From Haliotis asinina (taxonomy: Eukaryota > Mollusca > Gastropoda > Lepetellida > Haliotidae), in assembly GCF_037392515.1 (NCBI RefSeq), contig NC_090288.1, positions 12,567,969 to 12,631,968 of the forward strand: 64,000 bases of DNA, read 5' to 3'. The position numbers and the translations under genes were made by a program. Positions 54,737 through 64,000 of the stretch are shown one piece after another. The notes under the pieces are model-generated. The model made no database searches. It saw only the letters and a list, made by a program, of their open reading frames with translations, and was not told where the DNA came from. Numbering within the stretch: position 1 is the first letter of the stretch; each line of letters opens with the position of its first letter.

Positions 54737-55720
54737 CATTATCATCACTATTGTTGTTAATATATTTTTTAAATACAGTTAAATCAGTTCAGCTATACGT
54801 TTTGCTCATTCGATTTTACAGATGTAAAGTAAAATAGTTTCTATACGTTTCCTTTGAAAATTACCATTTTACCATAATTAAGTTTGATGTTTTGGTTTTC
54901 AAGATGATTGATGAGAGTACACTAAGTTTATGTTCATAAAATATTTTATTAGACATTGAAAACTCATGCTCAAGGCCATAATGAAATATATCCGTGAATA
55001 TAATACATTGGTATATAATCGCGCAATACCCCAGTCTTAAGATGAGTACGAAGACACATGTTGGTCTATATGATTTTTTTGTTTTGTTTTTTGTTTTTTA
55101 ACCAATAAAAACTTACACGGAATAAAATGGTAACTGTAACATGTTTTTTGTTATTCTTGGTTTATGTTAATTGAAACATGGTAATATATTACTGCTCTCT
55201 GAGATGGATAAACAAAAACGTGAACATCAACAGTGCTGGAAAGTATGGTCGCTATGACTACCCCACAGTTTTTAGACAGCCGTTCTTACAACTGATTGTA
55301 TCAACCATCACAGACGGCTACACTTGTATCACTTGTAGCATTCCCTCGGACCCATCGGCCTCAGTCTCATTCTCAGCCTGTCAACCAAGCACCATATTAC
55401 TAGCATCTGTTTCCTCTGTTATTCGCCATACAGTAAATAGGCATTCACTTTGAACAGTATAAGATCCAGCTCGAATTTTGCATCCAGCATATTTTGAAAA
55501 AGGATGTTCAATGATGGTGTTTATATCGGGTCTTCTTCCAGGCCATGGTGATGTTTCGATGGAACTGTTCTCTACCAGGGGCTCCTTTCACTTTGATTCC
55601 AAATGACGTAAAAGAGATACAGAAGAGCTTGAAGAGCAATGAAAAGTGCCAAGAACTGTTATCACAATGTGCATTAGGCGTCAGTCACGTGGGGACGTTG
55701 AGGTGATTCTGATCAGCGTG
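54737..55720. other. Intergenic, nothing recognised
   Basis: AT-rich left half. The ORF at 55178-55453 has no recognisable domain. Confidence 0.4.
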
Positions 55721-55721
55721 A

Positions 55722-55822
55722 GTGAGTGAGTTGAGTTTTATGCCAAAATTCCAGGGGATGGGGAATCAAATCTGGATCTCAGGCGTGACGTGCGAACGCT
55801 TTAACCAATATGCTACCCCACA
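55722..55822 (-). repeat. Family-A SINE with internal deletion
   Basis: (GTGA) tail, 'gagttgagttttatgcc', then directly 'ggggaatcaaatctgg' and 'gcgaacgctttaaccaatat' + 'gctacccca'. The middle ('agcaatattcc...cacattgt') is mostly missing. Confidence 0.75.
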
Positions 55823-56003
55823 ACCACTGATCAGCATGAAAACCACACACCATCTCTCTTAGGAAATGGAGGCTTTCGCACTGGTACAAAGCGTGACGTT
55901 TTGGGACATATACAGGTATATGTTACAACAATATCAGAGCCAAAGTTGAAACATGGTACTGTTATAACATTTGATGAATGTGACTACATTCCCTTGCAGT
56001 CAT

Positions 56004-56129
56004 CAAGAAACCGGTTCTCACATCATGCTTCATACTGATCATGCTGCCAAAAAATATCATCATGAAAAGCTTATGTTACGAGCAATAGCTACAGATGTTA
56101 TAGTCCTTGCAGTAGAACTCAAAACATGA
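56004..56129 (+). pseudogene. Fragment of a transposon-associated invertebrate protein
   Basis: A 41-codon open stretch contains MLHTDHAAKKYHHEKLML and RAIATDVIVLAVE, then a TGA. It resembles the 'TRMxLHxxHA...IMIRTVDTDVVVLAV' segment I recall from large uncharacterised, transposon-like proteins in invertebrate genomes. No start, and no continuation in frame. Weak call from memory of the motif. Confidence 0.3.
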
Positions 56130-56242
56130 CATCAACACATGGCACGCTTGTACTGCCTGTAAAAAAGGCAAACGCCAGCTTACTATGAAGGGCGTGTGTA
56201 GGGTAAGTGACTTCTTCCACAGTCTTAACTCTGGATACATCA

Positions 56243-56414
56243 GGAGTGAGTGAGTGAGTTTAGTTTTACGCCGCTTTTAGCAATATTCCAGCGATATCAC
56301 GGCGGGGGACACCAGAAAAGTGGGCTTCACACATTGTGCCCATGTGGGGAATCGAACCCGGGACTTCGGTGTGACGAGCGAACGCTTTATCCACTAGGCT
56401 ACCCCACCGCCCCG
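56243..56414 (-). repeat. Family-A tRNA-derived SINE, intact
   Basis: The best-preserved family-A copy: (GTGA)n tail, 'tagttttacgccgcttttag', 'caatattccagcgatatcac', 'ggcgggggacaccag', 'cacacattgtgcccatgtgg', B box 'ggaatcgaacccggg', 'acgagcgaacgctttatcca' and A box 'actaggctacccca' read on the complement. Confidence 0.9.
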
Positions 56415-56699
56415 GACACATCAGGAAAGAAGTAAAGATGTTCCCTAATGGACGACACATCACCACGCATCAACGTCTGGTCAGGAGGTGGTCTCGTGTG
56501 GCTATAGAATAGGGTGTAACAACATATGCAAGTTCAAACAGTTCTCACTTATATGCATTGGACTCTCCAGATATTTATCCAGCAAGAGTGGGTAATTATT
56601 ATTTTTGTTAAACTTTCACCGCAATGCATTGATGGTCTATCCAAAGCTTAAACAGTTGCGAGCAAAGGCAAAGTAGCATTTTACCTTCTGCTAACGCCA

Positions 56700-57095
56700 G
56701 TGAAGATGCGAATTTGAATTTGTTTTCAGGAATCCATGCTTGTCGTAAGAGGCGACTAATGGGATCGGATAGTCATTTTCGCTGACATTTTTCAAGCACT
56801 CCATAGCATTACACACCCTCTTACAGCGAATACAGCATGCACACAGCATATTTCCTCGTGTTGAATTGACCAGTCTACTGTACGCTTGCCATGGGTATAT
56901 GTGCCGAGGCTCGTTTGAGGTGAGGGTGTGAGAGAGGCTGATTTCAAGTTTTTGATCCACGAAGATTCGGGTTAGACAACAGAATCGGGTGGTCAAGCTC
57001 GCTGACTTGGTTGACATGTGTCATATACCAACTGCGTAGATCGATTCTCATGCGTATTGGTCTCTTGATTGTCTGGTCCAGACCGCTTCCATATA
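56700..57095 (+). repeat. Family-B SINE interrupted by ~160 bp
   Basis: The head part 'atccatgcttgtcgtaagag' + 'gcgactaatgggatcgga' is at 56730-56790. A second stretch at 56950-57095 reads 'agattcgggttaga', 'cagaatcgggtggtcaagct', 'cgctgacttggttgacatgt', 'gattgtctggtccagaccgc' and ends 'ttccatata'. Either two truncated copies or one copy with an insertion and a partial repeat of the 'gatcgg(g)tggtc' region. Confidence 0.65.
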
Positions 57096-58323
57096 ACAAA
57101 TAACCTTCTGTGATGTGCAAAATGAAATAATTGTGAATGCCTCTATGTGTGAAAATGCATCAGTCAGTCAATGTGCTAAGTGTTATGCTCTCCACTAACA
57201 AGTCTCATTGTCAAGAAATAGAGAAAAAAGAGCATTAATAGGGCAAGACAGAACTGTTACAAAAAAAACAAATTAGTATTTGGTGGAAGTTGTTTTTCTT
57301 TGTGTTTGATACAAAATAAGTTTCTTTTCGTTCATTTGAAACGTGAATGATTGCGTTTCTGTAAGCCAGTTCTGCTACAATAAGGGAGACAATTGCTACA
57401 GTATCTGAAAACCGTCCACAAAACAAACGAGAAAGAGTATGGTCGATATGACATGACCTTGTAATGTCCCTGTAGACACGAAAGTACCCGTGTCATTAAC
57501 AACGACATACCCTGGTCAGTCATAAAGGATTGTATCCAATTAATTAGATGATACCACTCACCGATATCATGATGTGATATGTTTAAACATTTGTAAATGC
57601 GGAAATATGGTGTAGAATGCAGAGAAAAAATGAATCTGGTATAGGAACTATCTCGTTCACAATGGTTTTCAATGAGATCGTTTGTCGAAAAGTATAAGGT
57701 TAATTGTTCTTGTTGTTGTTGTTGTTGTTGTTGTTGTTTGTTTGTTAATCAAGGTTATAACCTGAAAGAAAGAGGGAGAGAGACAACAGACAACCTTTTC
57801 TTGGCCTTTTGAAATAAACTTGTTTCAATGTCATCGCTATCAAGTAGTTGAGTATACTTTTTCTCGCGTGGCAGTTTAGATCGGAATAAATATACAAGGC
57901 CAATGGAAGACGTGTTTGTAGACTACTATGTATCTTTGATCAGTTTGGAATTAAAACAAAAGAAATTCTGTGTGTGCAATGATATGGCACTGAAAAAAAA
58001 AATAATTTACTGATCCTTTCAGTTAAGTCTGTACGATCTATTTCTGACCATACCTGTTTAATGTCCCACAGACAGATAGATACGGGCGTGTTTAGCCTTG
58101 ATTTCACTCAAATTACTATCAAGTCTGACACTGTGAAACACTGACACGCGTCTATATCGTTACTATACTGTACTTAGCCCATGTTATCTTTACACATACT
58201 ATTAGCCTCACGACTGGTCATGTCCATGTTTGTAGTTACAGATCCGTCATTAGAGGAACGGTTAAAGCTTGTCAGTCCCAATCAGAAAACAGAGAACTTA
58301 AAAATTCAGTACTTGCATTCTAC
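57096..58323. other. Intergenic; (TTG)n tract
   Basis: A (TTG)9 tract lies at 57711-57737. Otherwise only short featureless ORFs. Confidence 0.45.
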
Positions 58324-58500
58324 ATATATTTTTACGCCGCTTCAGACAAATCCGTAGACACCATGCAGAAATTAGAAACATACATTGTTCCCATGTGGGG
58401 GAGTCGAACCCGGGTTGTGACGGGTGCAAGCCCATATCCGGTGTCCCGAGCAGTAATATTGCTTGAATATAGGGGGGTAAAACTTTACTAACTCACTCGT
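58324..58500. repeat. Two family-A SINE fragments in inverted arrangement
   Basis: A minus-sense piece at 58324-58420 ('tttttacgccgctt', 'cccatgtgggggagtcgaac', 'ccgggt') is followed by a plus-sense tail at 58437-58500 ('ggtgtcccgagcagtaatat', 'tgcttgaatat', 'ggtaaaac', 'actcactcg'). Confidence 0.65.
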
Positions 58501-58685
58501 AACGTAGAGGGTTTGAAATAAAAAGGTTATTTATATCATACATGTAACGTAAGCTATACTCAGTATATCTGAGTACTACAACAGACCCTAAACTTTTCTT
58601 AATTTAAAAAACAACAGCAAACAAACAAAGGAAATCCGAAAACAACAACAGGGAATAACCGGTCTCTAAACAGGTTCCATAAGGC

Positions 58686-58842
58686 ATAAAAGTGAATGAG
58701 AGAGTGACTGGGCAATATTCCAGCAATATCCAGGGGACACCAGCAATGGGAGTCACACATTGTACCATGTGGAATAGAACGTGGGTCTTTGGTGTGGTTA
58801 GCGACCACCTTAATCATTAGGCTAGCCCATCGTCCAACGTAA
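58686..58842 (-). repeat. Family-A tRNA-derived SINE, diverged
   Basis: Contains 'gtgaatgagagagtgactgg', 'caatattccagcaatatcca', 'ggggacaccagcaatgggag', 'tcacacattgtaccatgtgg', damaged B box 'aatagaacgtgggtct' and 'ttaatcattaggctagccca'. Confidence 0.8.
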
Positions 58843-59238
58843 GTGTTAAAATGCCTGAGTAAAAAAACTAAAAGTATACATTTTAAAATCACTGTAGAGT
58901 TAGTTTTGCCTGAAAGCAACATCTTTCCTCTGACCACTGTCAGTGGAGGTCTCGTGTCGTGTAGACTCCGGTGGCCCGCTGTGCGTGTCTACATCTACTC
59001 GTAGCAAGCCACACAATGAGCTAAGTGTGACACGTTAATACCTAGAGTATGCAGCATTTGTAAACGGGAGAGAGCCATACACGTTGAGCGTGTGATACTA
59101 TCAGAGATATACTTATATCTGTAGATAATAACGGTATTTACATGATACCTGCCAACAAGTAATATAATTTGCAGTACGTATGTCGTACGGATATATTTTA
59201 ATGGGATATATGTCGATGGTTGATGGAGAAGGTGATTA
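58843..59238. other. Intergenic, nothing recognised
   Basis: No features. Confidence 0.4.
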
Positions 59239-59815
59239 AGTGTGATGATGACGACGATGAGTAAAAGTAGTGATGATGATGACTAAGATTAACAGTGGTG
59301 ATGATGTTGCCGATGATTAAGAGTGGTGATGATGATGGCGATGATTAGGAGTGATGATGATGGCGATGATTAAGAGTGATGATGATGATGACGATGATTA
59401 AGTGTAATGCGATGATTAAGAGTGGTGATGATGATGACGATGATTAAGAGTGATGCGATGATTAAGAGTGGTGATGATGATGACGATGATTAAGAGTGAT
59501 GCGATGATTAAGAGTGGTGATGATGATGACGATGATTAAGAGTGATGCGATGATTAAGAGTGGTGATGATGATGACGATGATTAAGAGTGATGCGATGAT
59601 TAAGAGTGGTGATGATGATGACGATGATTAAGAGTGATGCGATGATTAAGAGTGGTGATGATGATGACGATGATTAAGAGTGATGCGATGATTAAGAGTG
59701 GTGATGATGATGACGATGATTAAGAGTGATGCGATGATTAAGAGTGGTGATGATGATGACGATGATTAAGAGTGATGCGATGATTAAGAGTGGTGATGAT
59801 GATGAGGATTACGAG
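59239..59815. repeat. 46-bp GAT-rich minisatellite, 8 exact units
   Basis: After an irregular GAT-rich lead-in (59239-59408) the motif gcgatgattaag starts at 59409, 59455, 59501, 59547, 59593, 59639, 59685, 59731 and 59777, always 46 bp apart. Units appear virtually identical. Each is itself two related halves of 28 and 18 bp, both built on gatgattaagagtg. The strand is strongly G/A-rich and nearly C-free. Confidence 0.97.
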
Positions 59816-59959
59816 GAATCATGATAATGATGCTCATCCATGTGAGCACACACACACACACACATATTTTTGTGAAACATCTGAAAAAATACACATAACG
59901 GTTTAATCTGAAGGCTCTCTATTATTAATCGTTGCATTTTCTAACAATAATATTCCTAT

Positions 59960-60035
59960 GTTGCCCTCACGTAGATAAGAACCAAGATTTCAAGCGTAAC
60001 AAGCGAACGCTTCCACCATCGTGCTACCCAACAGC
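59960..60035 (-). repeat. Family-A SINE head fragment
   Basis: 'gaaccaagatttcaagcgta' + 'acaagcgaacgcttccacca' + 'tcgtgctacccaac' matches the head of family A on the complement. Confidence 0.55.
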
Positions 60036-61444
60036 GGCCTTGTTTTTCTAGAGAGGACTTTATATATCTGTGTATATTCTGTTGCGTGTTCGGTCTCTTT
60101 ATTTCATTTTTTATGTTTCATGTTCTCCGCCTTTGATTGCAAACCCTGGACATCTATCCTTGATCTTTTTTTGTAAACGTGACTATTATTGTTGGAAGTT
60201 GAATATTTTCGTCCCTTCCCAACTCCCTCTCTACTGTGTAATGCAGTTATGATTACATTGCAGTCAATTTTATTAATTTGTGAAACTACAAATTAGTTTG
60301 TAAAACTATTCACATTAAAAAACTAGTCGTTCATTGTATAAAGCCTTTTGTTGTTTATTGGTTTAAAATTGACCTCGACAGCGCAGCGATGGTTTTGTTT
60401 TACGTATTGTTTTTCAGTAAGCATGGTAACAATTTATGCTGTTCACTGAATGAATCAACATTTTTTCTTGGTTATCTGTTCATGTTACAAGTTGCCTTGG
60501 TCTTTTGTAACGGACGACGGTAACTGATTTTATCAAATGCTAAGTTACGTGTGTGTATACTTGTAGGAACGACTGTTGTGTGAGATACGATCTTGTTCGT
60601 GTGCAGCAATGCTGGAATCCGGTGTGGGTCGATCCAAAGGTGCTGACACACCACGCACATATTACGTGTACAAATAGCTCGTCGCTCACCTTCCTCACTT
60701 CGATCAATCGATCGACTGATCGAGAGAGGGAGAGAGAGAAATACTGGCAAATATGATATTATTCCTCACAAGGTTAATCGACATTATTATGACATGCACC
60801 ATAGAATTCACATGTATTTGAAAAGATCACATACTTCTTATTGTAATTAAAAGTGATGCTTCTTATTTCAGCTACAAAACGACATCTTCCTGATAAAAGA
60901 GTGTAAAAGTGTAGAGTAAAAGTTTTTATTTTAATATTTCAACTCTGGTCGTTTTAAGGTCAAGTTTCCCCTCTCGACTAGACTTGCCGCAAGCTGTACC
61001 GAATCAGAATCCCATTCGTATAATAATATCTTTCTAAAACTGGGTCTGGGTCAGGGGACAGTGCCAGTCATTGATATGATCAAACTGTTATAACTATTTC
61101 TTTAATCTAGAAATTATGATGTAGACTAATACTTATTTATCGTTGACGTATGCAAGTCTAACACTTTTGCAATTTCAAAAAATAATGTTATTTTTTCTTT
61201 CCACAAATTACATATTTGCTTTGGTTTGTGGTCAGTTATCTCCCTTGCCTCAGGAAGCCGACACACACACACCATAACATGAAACAGGACATATAAGTCC
61301 TGAAAAAAACAATGCAGAACCTCATCTCAAAATTGTCTTAACTCCAACGCAAGAAAATGAAGACAGTCTCCGGGTTTCTTTTTTTATTATAATTTGGTAA
61401 CATAATTTAGGAACCATGTTTTCTGTTAAATATGATCATTTCTG
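60036..61444. other. Intergenic, nothing recognised
   Basis: The ORFs at 60472-60750 and 60553-60756 overlap on opposite strands and show no domain. A (GA)-rich run lies near 60720-60740. Confidence 0.4.
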
Positions 61445-61627
61445 ACACTAGATCTCAGTCTAAGAAGCGAATAACGCGATCGGGTGGTCAGGCGGCGGTT
61501 AATCCACGTCACCGTAATCCACTTGCGTAGATCGATACTCAGGAAGCCAATCACAGGATTGTCTGGTGTTAGCTCGAGTAAAGACCGCGGTCATATTGAT
61601 GTAATACAGCTGAGTGCGGCGTTACAG
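61445..61627 (+). repeat. Family-B SINE, nearly full length
   Basis: Contains 'gaataacgcgatcgggtggt', 'cacttgcgtagatcgatact', 'caggattgtctggtgttagc', 'aaagaccgcggtcatattga' and tail-proximal 'gctgagtgcggcgtta'. Confidence 0.75.
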
Positions 61628-62603
61628 AACAAGCATCCAGGCAGCCCAACCTGCGATACCACTGGAATGCTAAGCACACATATAAACTAAAAAATACGAC
61701 TCAGTTTTCAACGATATGTATTCAACAAAATCACTAGGAGTGTATACTTAAATTATATGCAAGTCATGCGGTGTGTATATATGGATGTGAAATGTACTCG
61801 ATGTAACGCGATACACATGACAAGAACAGAGCCATAAACTGTATCTTGCACAGATTTACACCGTTCACACTCTATTTTAATATTAAGTGCGTGTGACCGG
61901 AATTCAGCAATTTGGGTACATTCGAAATTATAATGACTTTTGTGAAATGAATATTATTTGGATATTCCTTTTGGAAACTACAATAGATTTCTCCGCATAC
62001 CATTATAAATAAAACGGAAAACTATCATAGTGTGAGAGATTACTGACTGCATAAATATTTTTATATACTCTTTTAGATCCATTTTGTAATATATTAATCA
62101 TAACAATTGGATGTTTCTGAAGAAAACATCAATTTCATGAAGAAAAAGCAAATTCATACATACTATTCTATATTAAGGGATACAAATGTCCGATCGCATT
62201 AGCTATCATAGTTGGAAATACTGACTTATTAGAAATGTTATTTTTTTAGTTTCAGATAAATTTTAGTAGACACAAAATATTTATATTCAGTTTGTGTTAA
62301 TATTACACATAGGAGGCCTTATCAATCCAAGACTTTCTTACAGGTCGAGCTTGTATGATTAGTTGTGAATCGTTTGATAGCTTTTTGCTGTAATTATTAC
62401 ATCATATTATCGTGGTTACTAATTATGGTAATCTAGGACTGGTAGATGGGTCTAATGCACATTTAATGTGAGTTGCCAGACAAATGTATTCAATCAGTAT
62501 TAGACGTGCCTACTTGGATTATCGTTGGATACGAGAAGGGACTTAATGTTGTGTATTGTTACATTTTCAAAAAACACAACGTCGTTTATTGTAATATATA
62601 ATC

Positions 62604-62606
<3 letters not shown>
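61628..62606. other. AT-rich intergenic DNA
   Basis: Nothing recognised. Confidence 0.4.
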
Positions 62607-62641
<35 letters not shown>

Positions 62642-62658
62642 GCGTGCATGTGTGTGTG

Positions 62659-62713
<55 letters not shown>
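62607..62713. repeat. (GT)n microsatellite with GC interruptions
   Basis: About 107 bp of GT with a few CG and CA steps. Confidence 0.95.
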
Positions 62714-62714
<1 letters not shown>

Positions 62715-62865
62715 TATATATATATTCCTGTGTACAGAAGATGACTTCTCTCTATATATGCACGCACGTGTGTGGTGCCCTTAAGTGCAAAATGAATGAT
62801 CTTCACAACACACGCGCCTGTATGTTTGTGCGTGTAAGTGCCTGTATGTATATCTTCATGTAATG

Positions 62866-62914
<49 letters not shown>
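62866..62914. repeat. (CAT)16 microsatellite
   Basis: Pure CAT tract. Its reverse complement lies about 105 bp downstream. Confidence 0.95.
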
Positions 62915-63019
62915 TACAGCAGCAGCCTTAAGTAATCAGCGCCATTATCCATTCTTAATCACAATCTCCATCAACCATCATTAGTATTCATTATCTTCAC
63001 AACGATAATGTTCAGTATC

Positions 63020-63065
<46 letters not shown>
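63020..63065. repeat. (GAT)15 microsatellite
   Basis: Pure GAT tract, inverted relative to the CAT tract at 62866-62914. It makes an artefactual poly-Asp ORF. Confidence 0.95.
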
Positions 63066-63543
63066 GTAAAAATTATGCCATACAACATATGTTTTATTCA
63101 CTAGAGATTTATAAGGATGAAATGAGTCCTTTCTCAAATTACCGTAAATTACCATCAATATTCGTCTACACACCACGATCACCCGTAATTAAACGGGTGT
63201 CTACATAAAGGGGAATAATTCTGGTTGTGGAAGTAGTAAAACAAGCTTTGTTAATTTTAGTCACGTTGTTTTATGTCAAAGCCCTGACATTTGTCACATT
63301 TGTTGTTTCGCGTACATACAGGTGAAATATGTGCTAATTTGTAGATCGTGAGAGTTGTATAAACGAAATATCTGAGTTGAATCGTAGACTCCTTACTGTG
63401 CGTGACAGCGATTGTGGGTCTCATGCTGTTAACTCACTGAGAGACACGAGCCGTGCGTGGAGTTTCGATCGGTCGCACAATCGATTCACGACCGTTTTGT
63501 AGTTGAGGGCAGTTGTCAAGAAAGTAGTAGAGTTAGTCCGATG
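63066..63543. other. Intergenic or 5' region of the ORF that follows
   Basis: No repeats recognised. If the following ORF is a real first exon, this would hold its promoter and 5' UTR; I see no TATA box at a convincing place. Confidence 0.35.
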
Positions 63544-63828
63544 ATGGCTGCCAACGATGTTGTGATCTTGCAGTCACCAGTTGATATAGACAATAAGAGT
63601 CATGTCATATCACTAACACCCACTCAGATCATTGTCGAAGGATGTTGGCGAGCCCCTGGAGATGATTCCACTACCCCAGAACCCGTCTTTCGTGAGTATG
63701 CCTTCCTGACATTCGATTTTCCATTTGTCAACAAACAGCTGACAACGGACAAGTGCGAACTGATCACGAAAAATTCGTTTGCAAACTTCACGTCACCTAG
63801 AATCGATGTTATAGAGAAAATCAGCTGA
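63544..63828 (+). CDS. Hypothetical protein or first coding exon
   Basis: ORF of 94 codons plus stop from the ATG at 63544. The frame is open further up, to a GTG at 63457, and includes another ATG at 63541. The 63544 start has a strong context (A at -3, G at +4). The product begins MAANDVVILQSPVDID and has an acidic, proline-containing middle (APGDDSTTPEPV). It has a protein-like composition, no signal peptide or membrane segment, and no family I recognise. A near-perfect 5' splice site, TTTC|GTGAGTAT, at about 63688-63695 suggests exon 1 may end there, with the gene continuing beyond the window. In that case the residues after about position 50 are intron read-through. Base composition is less AT-rich than the flanks. 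Could also be a chance ORF. Confidence 0.4.
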   Translation: MAANDVVILQSPVDIDNKSHVISLTPTQIIVEGCWRAPGDDSTTPEPVFREYAFLTFDFPFVNKQLTTDKCELITKNSFANFTSPRIDVIEKIS

Positions 63829-64000
63829 TGTTATTATCTTACTTGACCATATTTCCATTGTGCAACTGTGAACTTCCTTGGTAGTTTTTGTGTCATTCTT
63901 GGCAAGTTTCCAGTCATTGTTTACTATTTACGCCCGTCATTCTCGACGTGGGAATTTCTGGACAAAGAAAGAGAGAGGGGGTTGTTCGCCATCTGGTGCA

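Overview
The window looks like nuclear DNA of a marine gastropod, most likely an abalone (Haliotis). It is AT-rich, almost free of long ORFs, and crowded with SINEs ending in a (CTCA)n tail after a shared 'gctggaatattgct...gcggcgtaaaa' segment, a type I associate with Haliotis genomic sequence. Microsatellites, minisatellites and decayed DNA and LINE transposons fill most of the rest. The species call is recognition plus inference; the sequence itself carries no species marker.

The one strong gene is on the minus strand at about 43.2-47.5 kb. It is a 4.25-kb uninterrupted ORF for a STAND NTPase of the nSTAND3 type: P-loop at the N-terminus, helical middle, and about 19-20 ankyrin repeats at the C-terminus. 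The ankyrins follow an unusual strict alternation of 32-residue repeats with expanded 36-43-residue repeats. A plausible splice acceptor lies at its 5' end, so exons further upstream may be missing from the model. Just downstream (41.4-42.9 kb) lie two decayed partial copies of the same gene. One joins the pre-ankyrin region directly to the last two ankyrins, so nearly the whole array has been deleted. The locus is therefore a tandemly duplicating, NLR-like receptor cluster caught in birth and death. The ORF remnant after the intact gene's stop codon can be aligned with both pseudogene copies, which suggests the C-terminus was once longer.

Layout: 0-6 kb has SINEs (including a nested insertion with a target-site duplication) and a 28/84-bp minisatellite. 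6-24 kb is mostly plain AT-rich DNA with SINEs, a 40-bp degenerate tandem repeat at 10 kb and a 36-bp minisatellite that grew inside a SINE at 12.8 kb. 25-25.7 kb is a 42-bp satellite. 26-34 kb has microsatellites and SINE fragments. 34.6-37.9 kb holds a broken Tc1/mariner transposase with possible terminal inverted repeats. 39.6 kb has a 55-bp tandem array. 41.4-47.5 kb is the STAND-ankyrin cluster. 48-53 kb is SINE-rich with a ~560-bp diverged direct duplication. 54.4 kb is a LINE fragment. 59.2-59.8 kb is a 46-bp GAT-rich minisatellite. 62.6-63.1 kb holds a GT tract and two inverted ATC/GAT tracts. At 63.5 kb a short ORF with a good start context and an internal splice-donor match may be the first exon of a gene running off the window.

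Coordinates of repeats are by-eye boundaries and may be off by some tens of bases.
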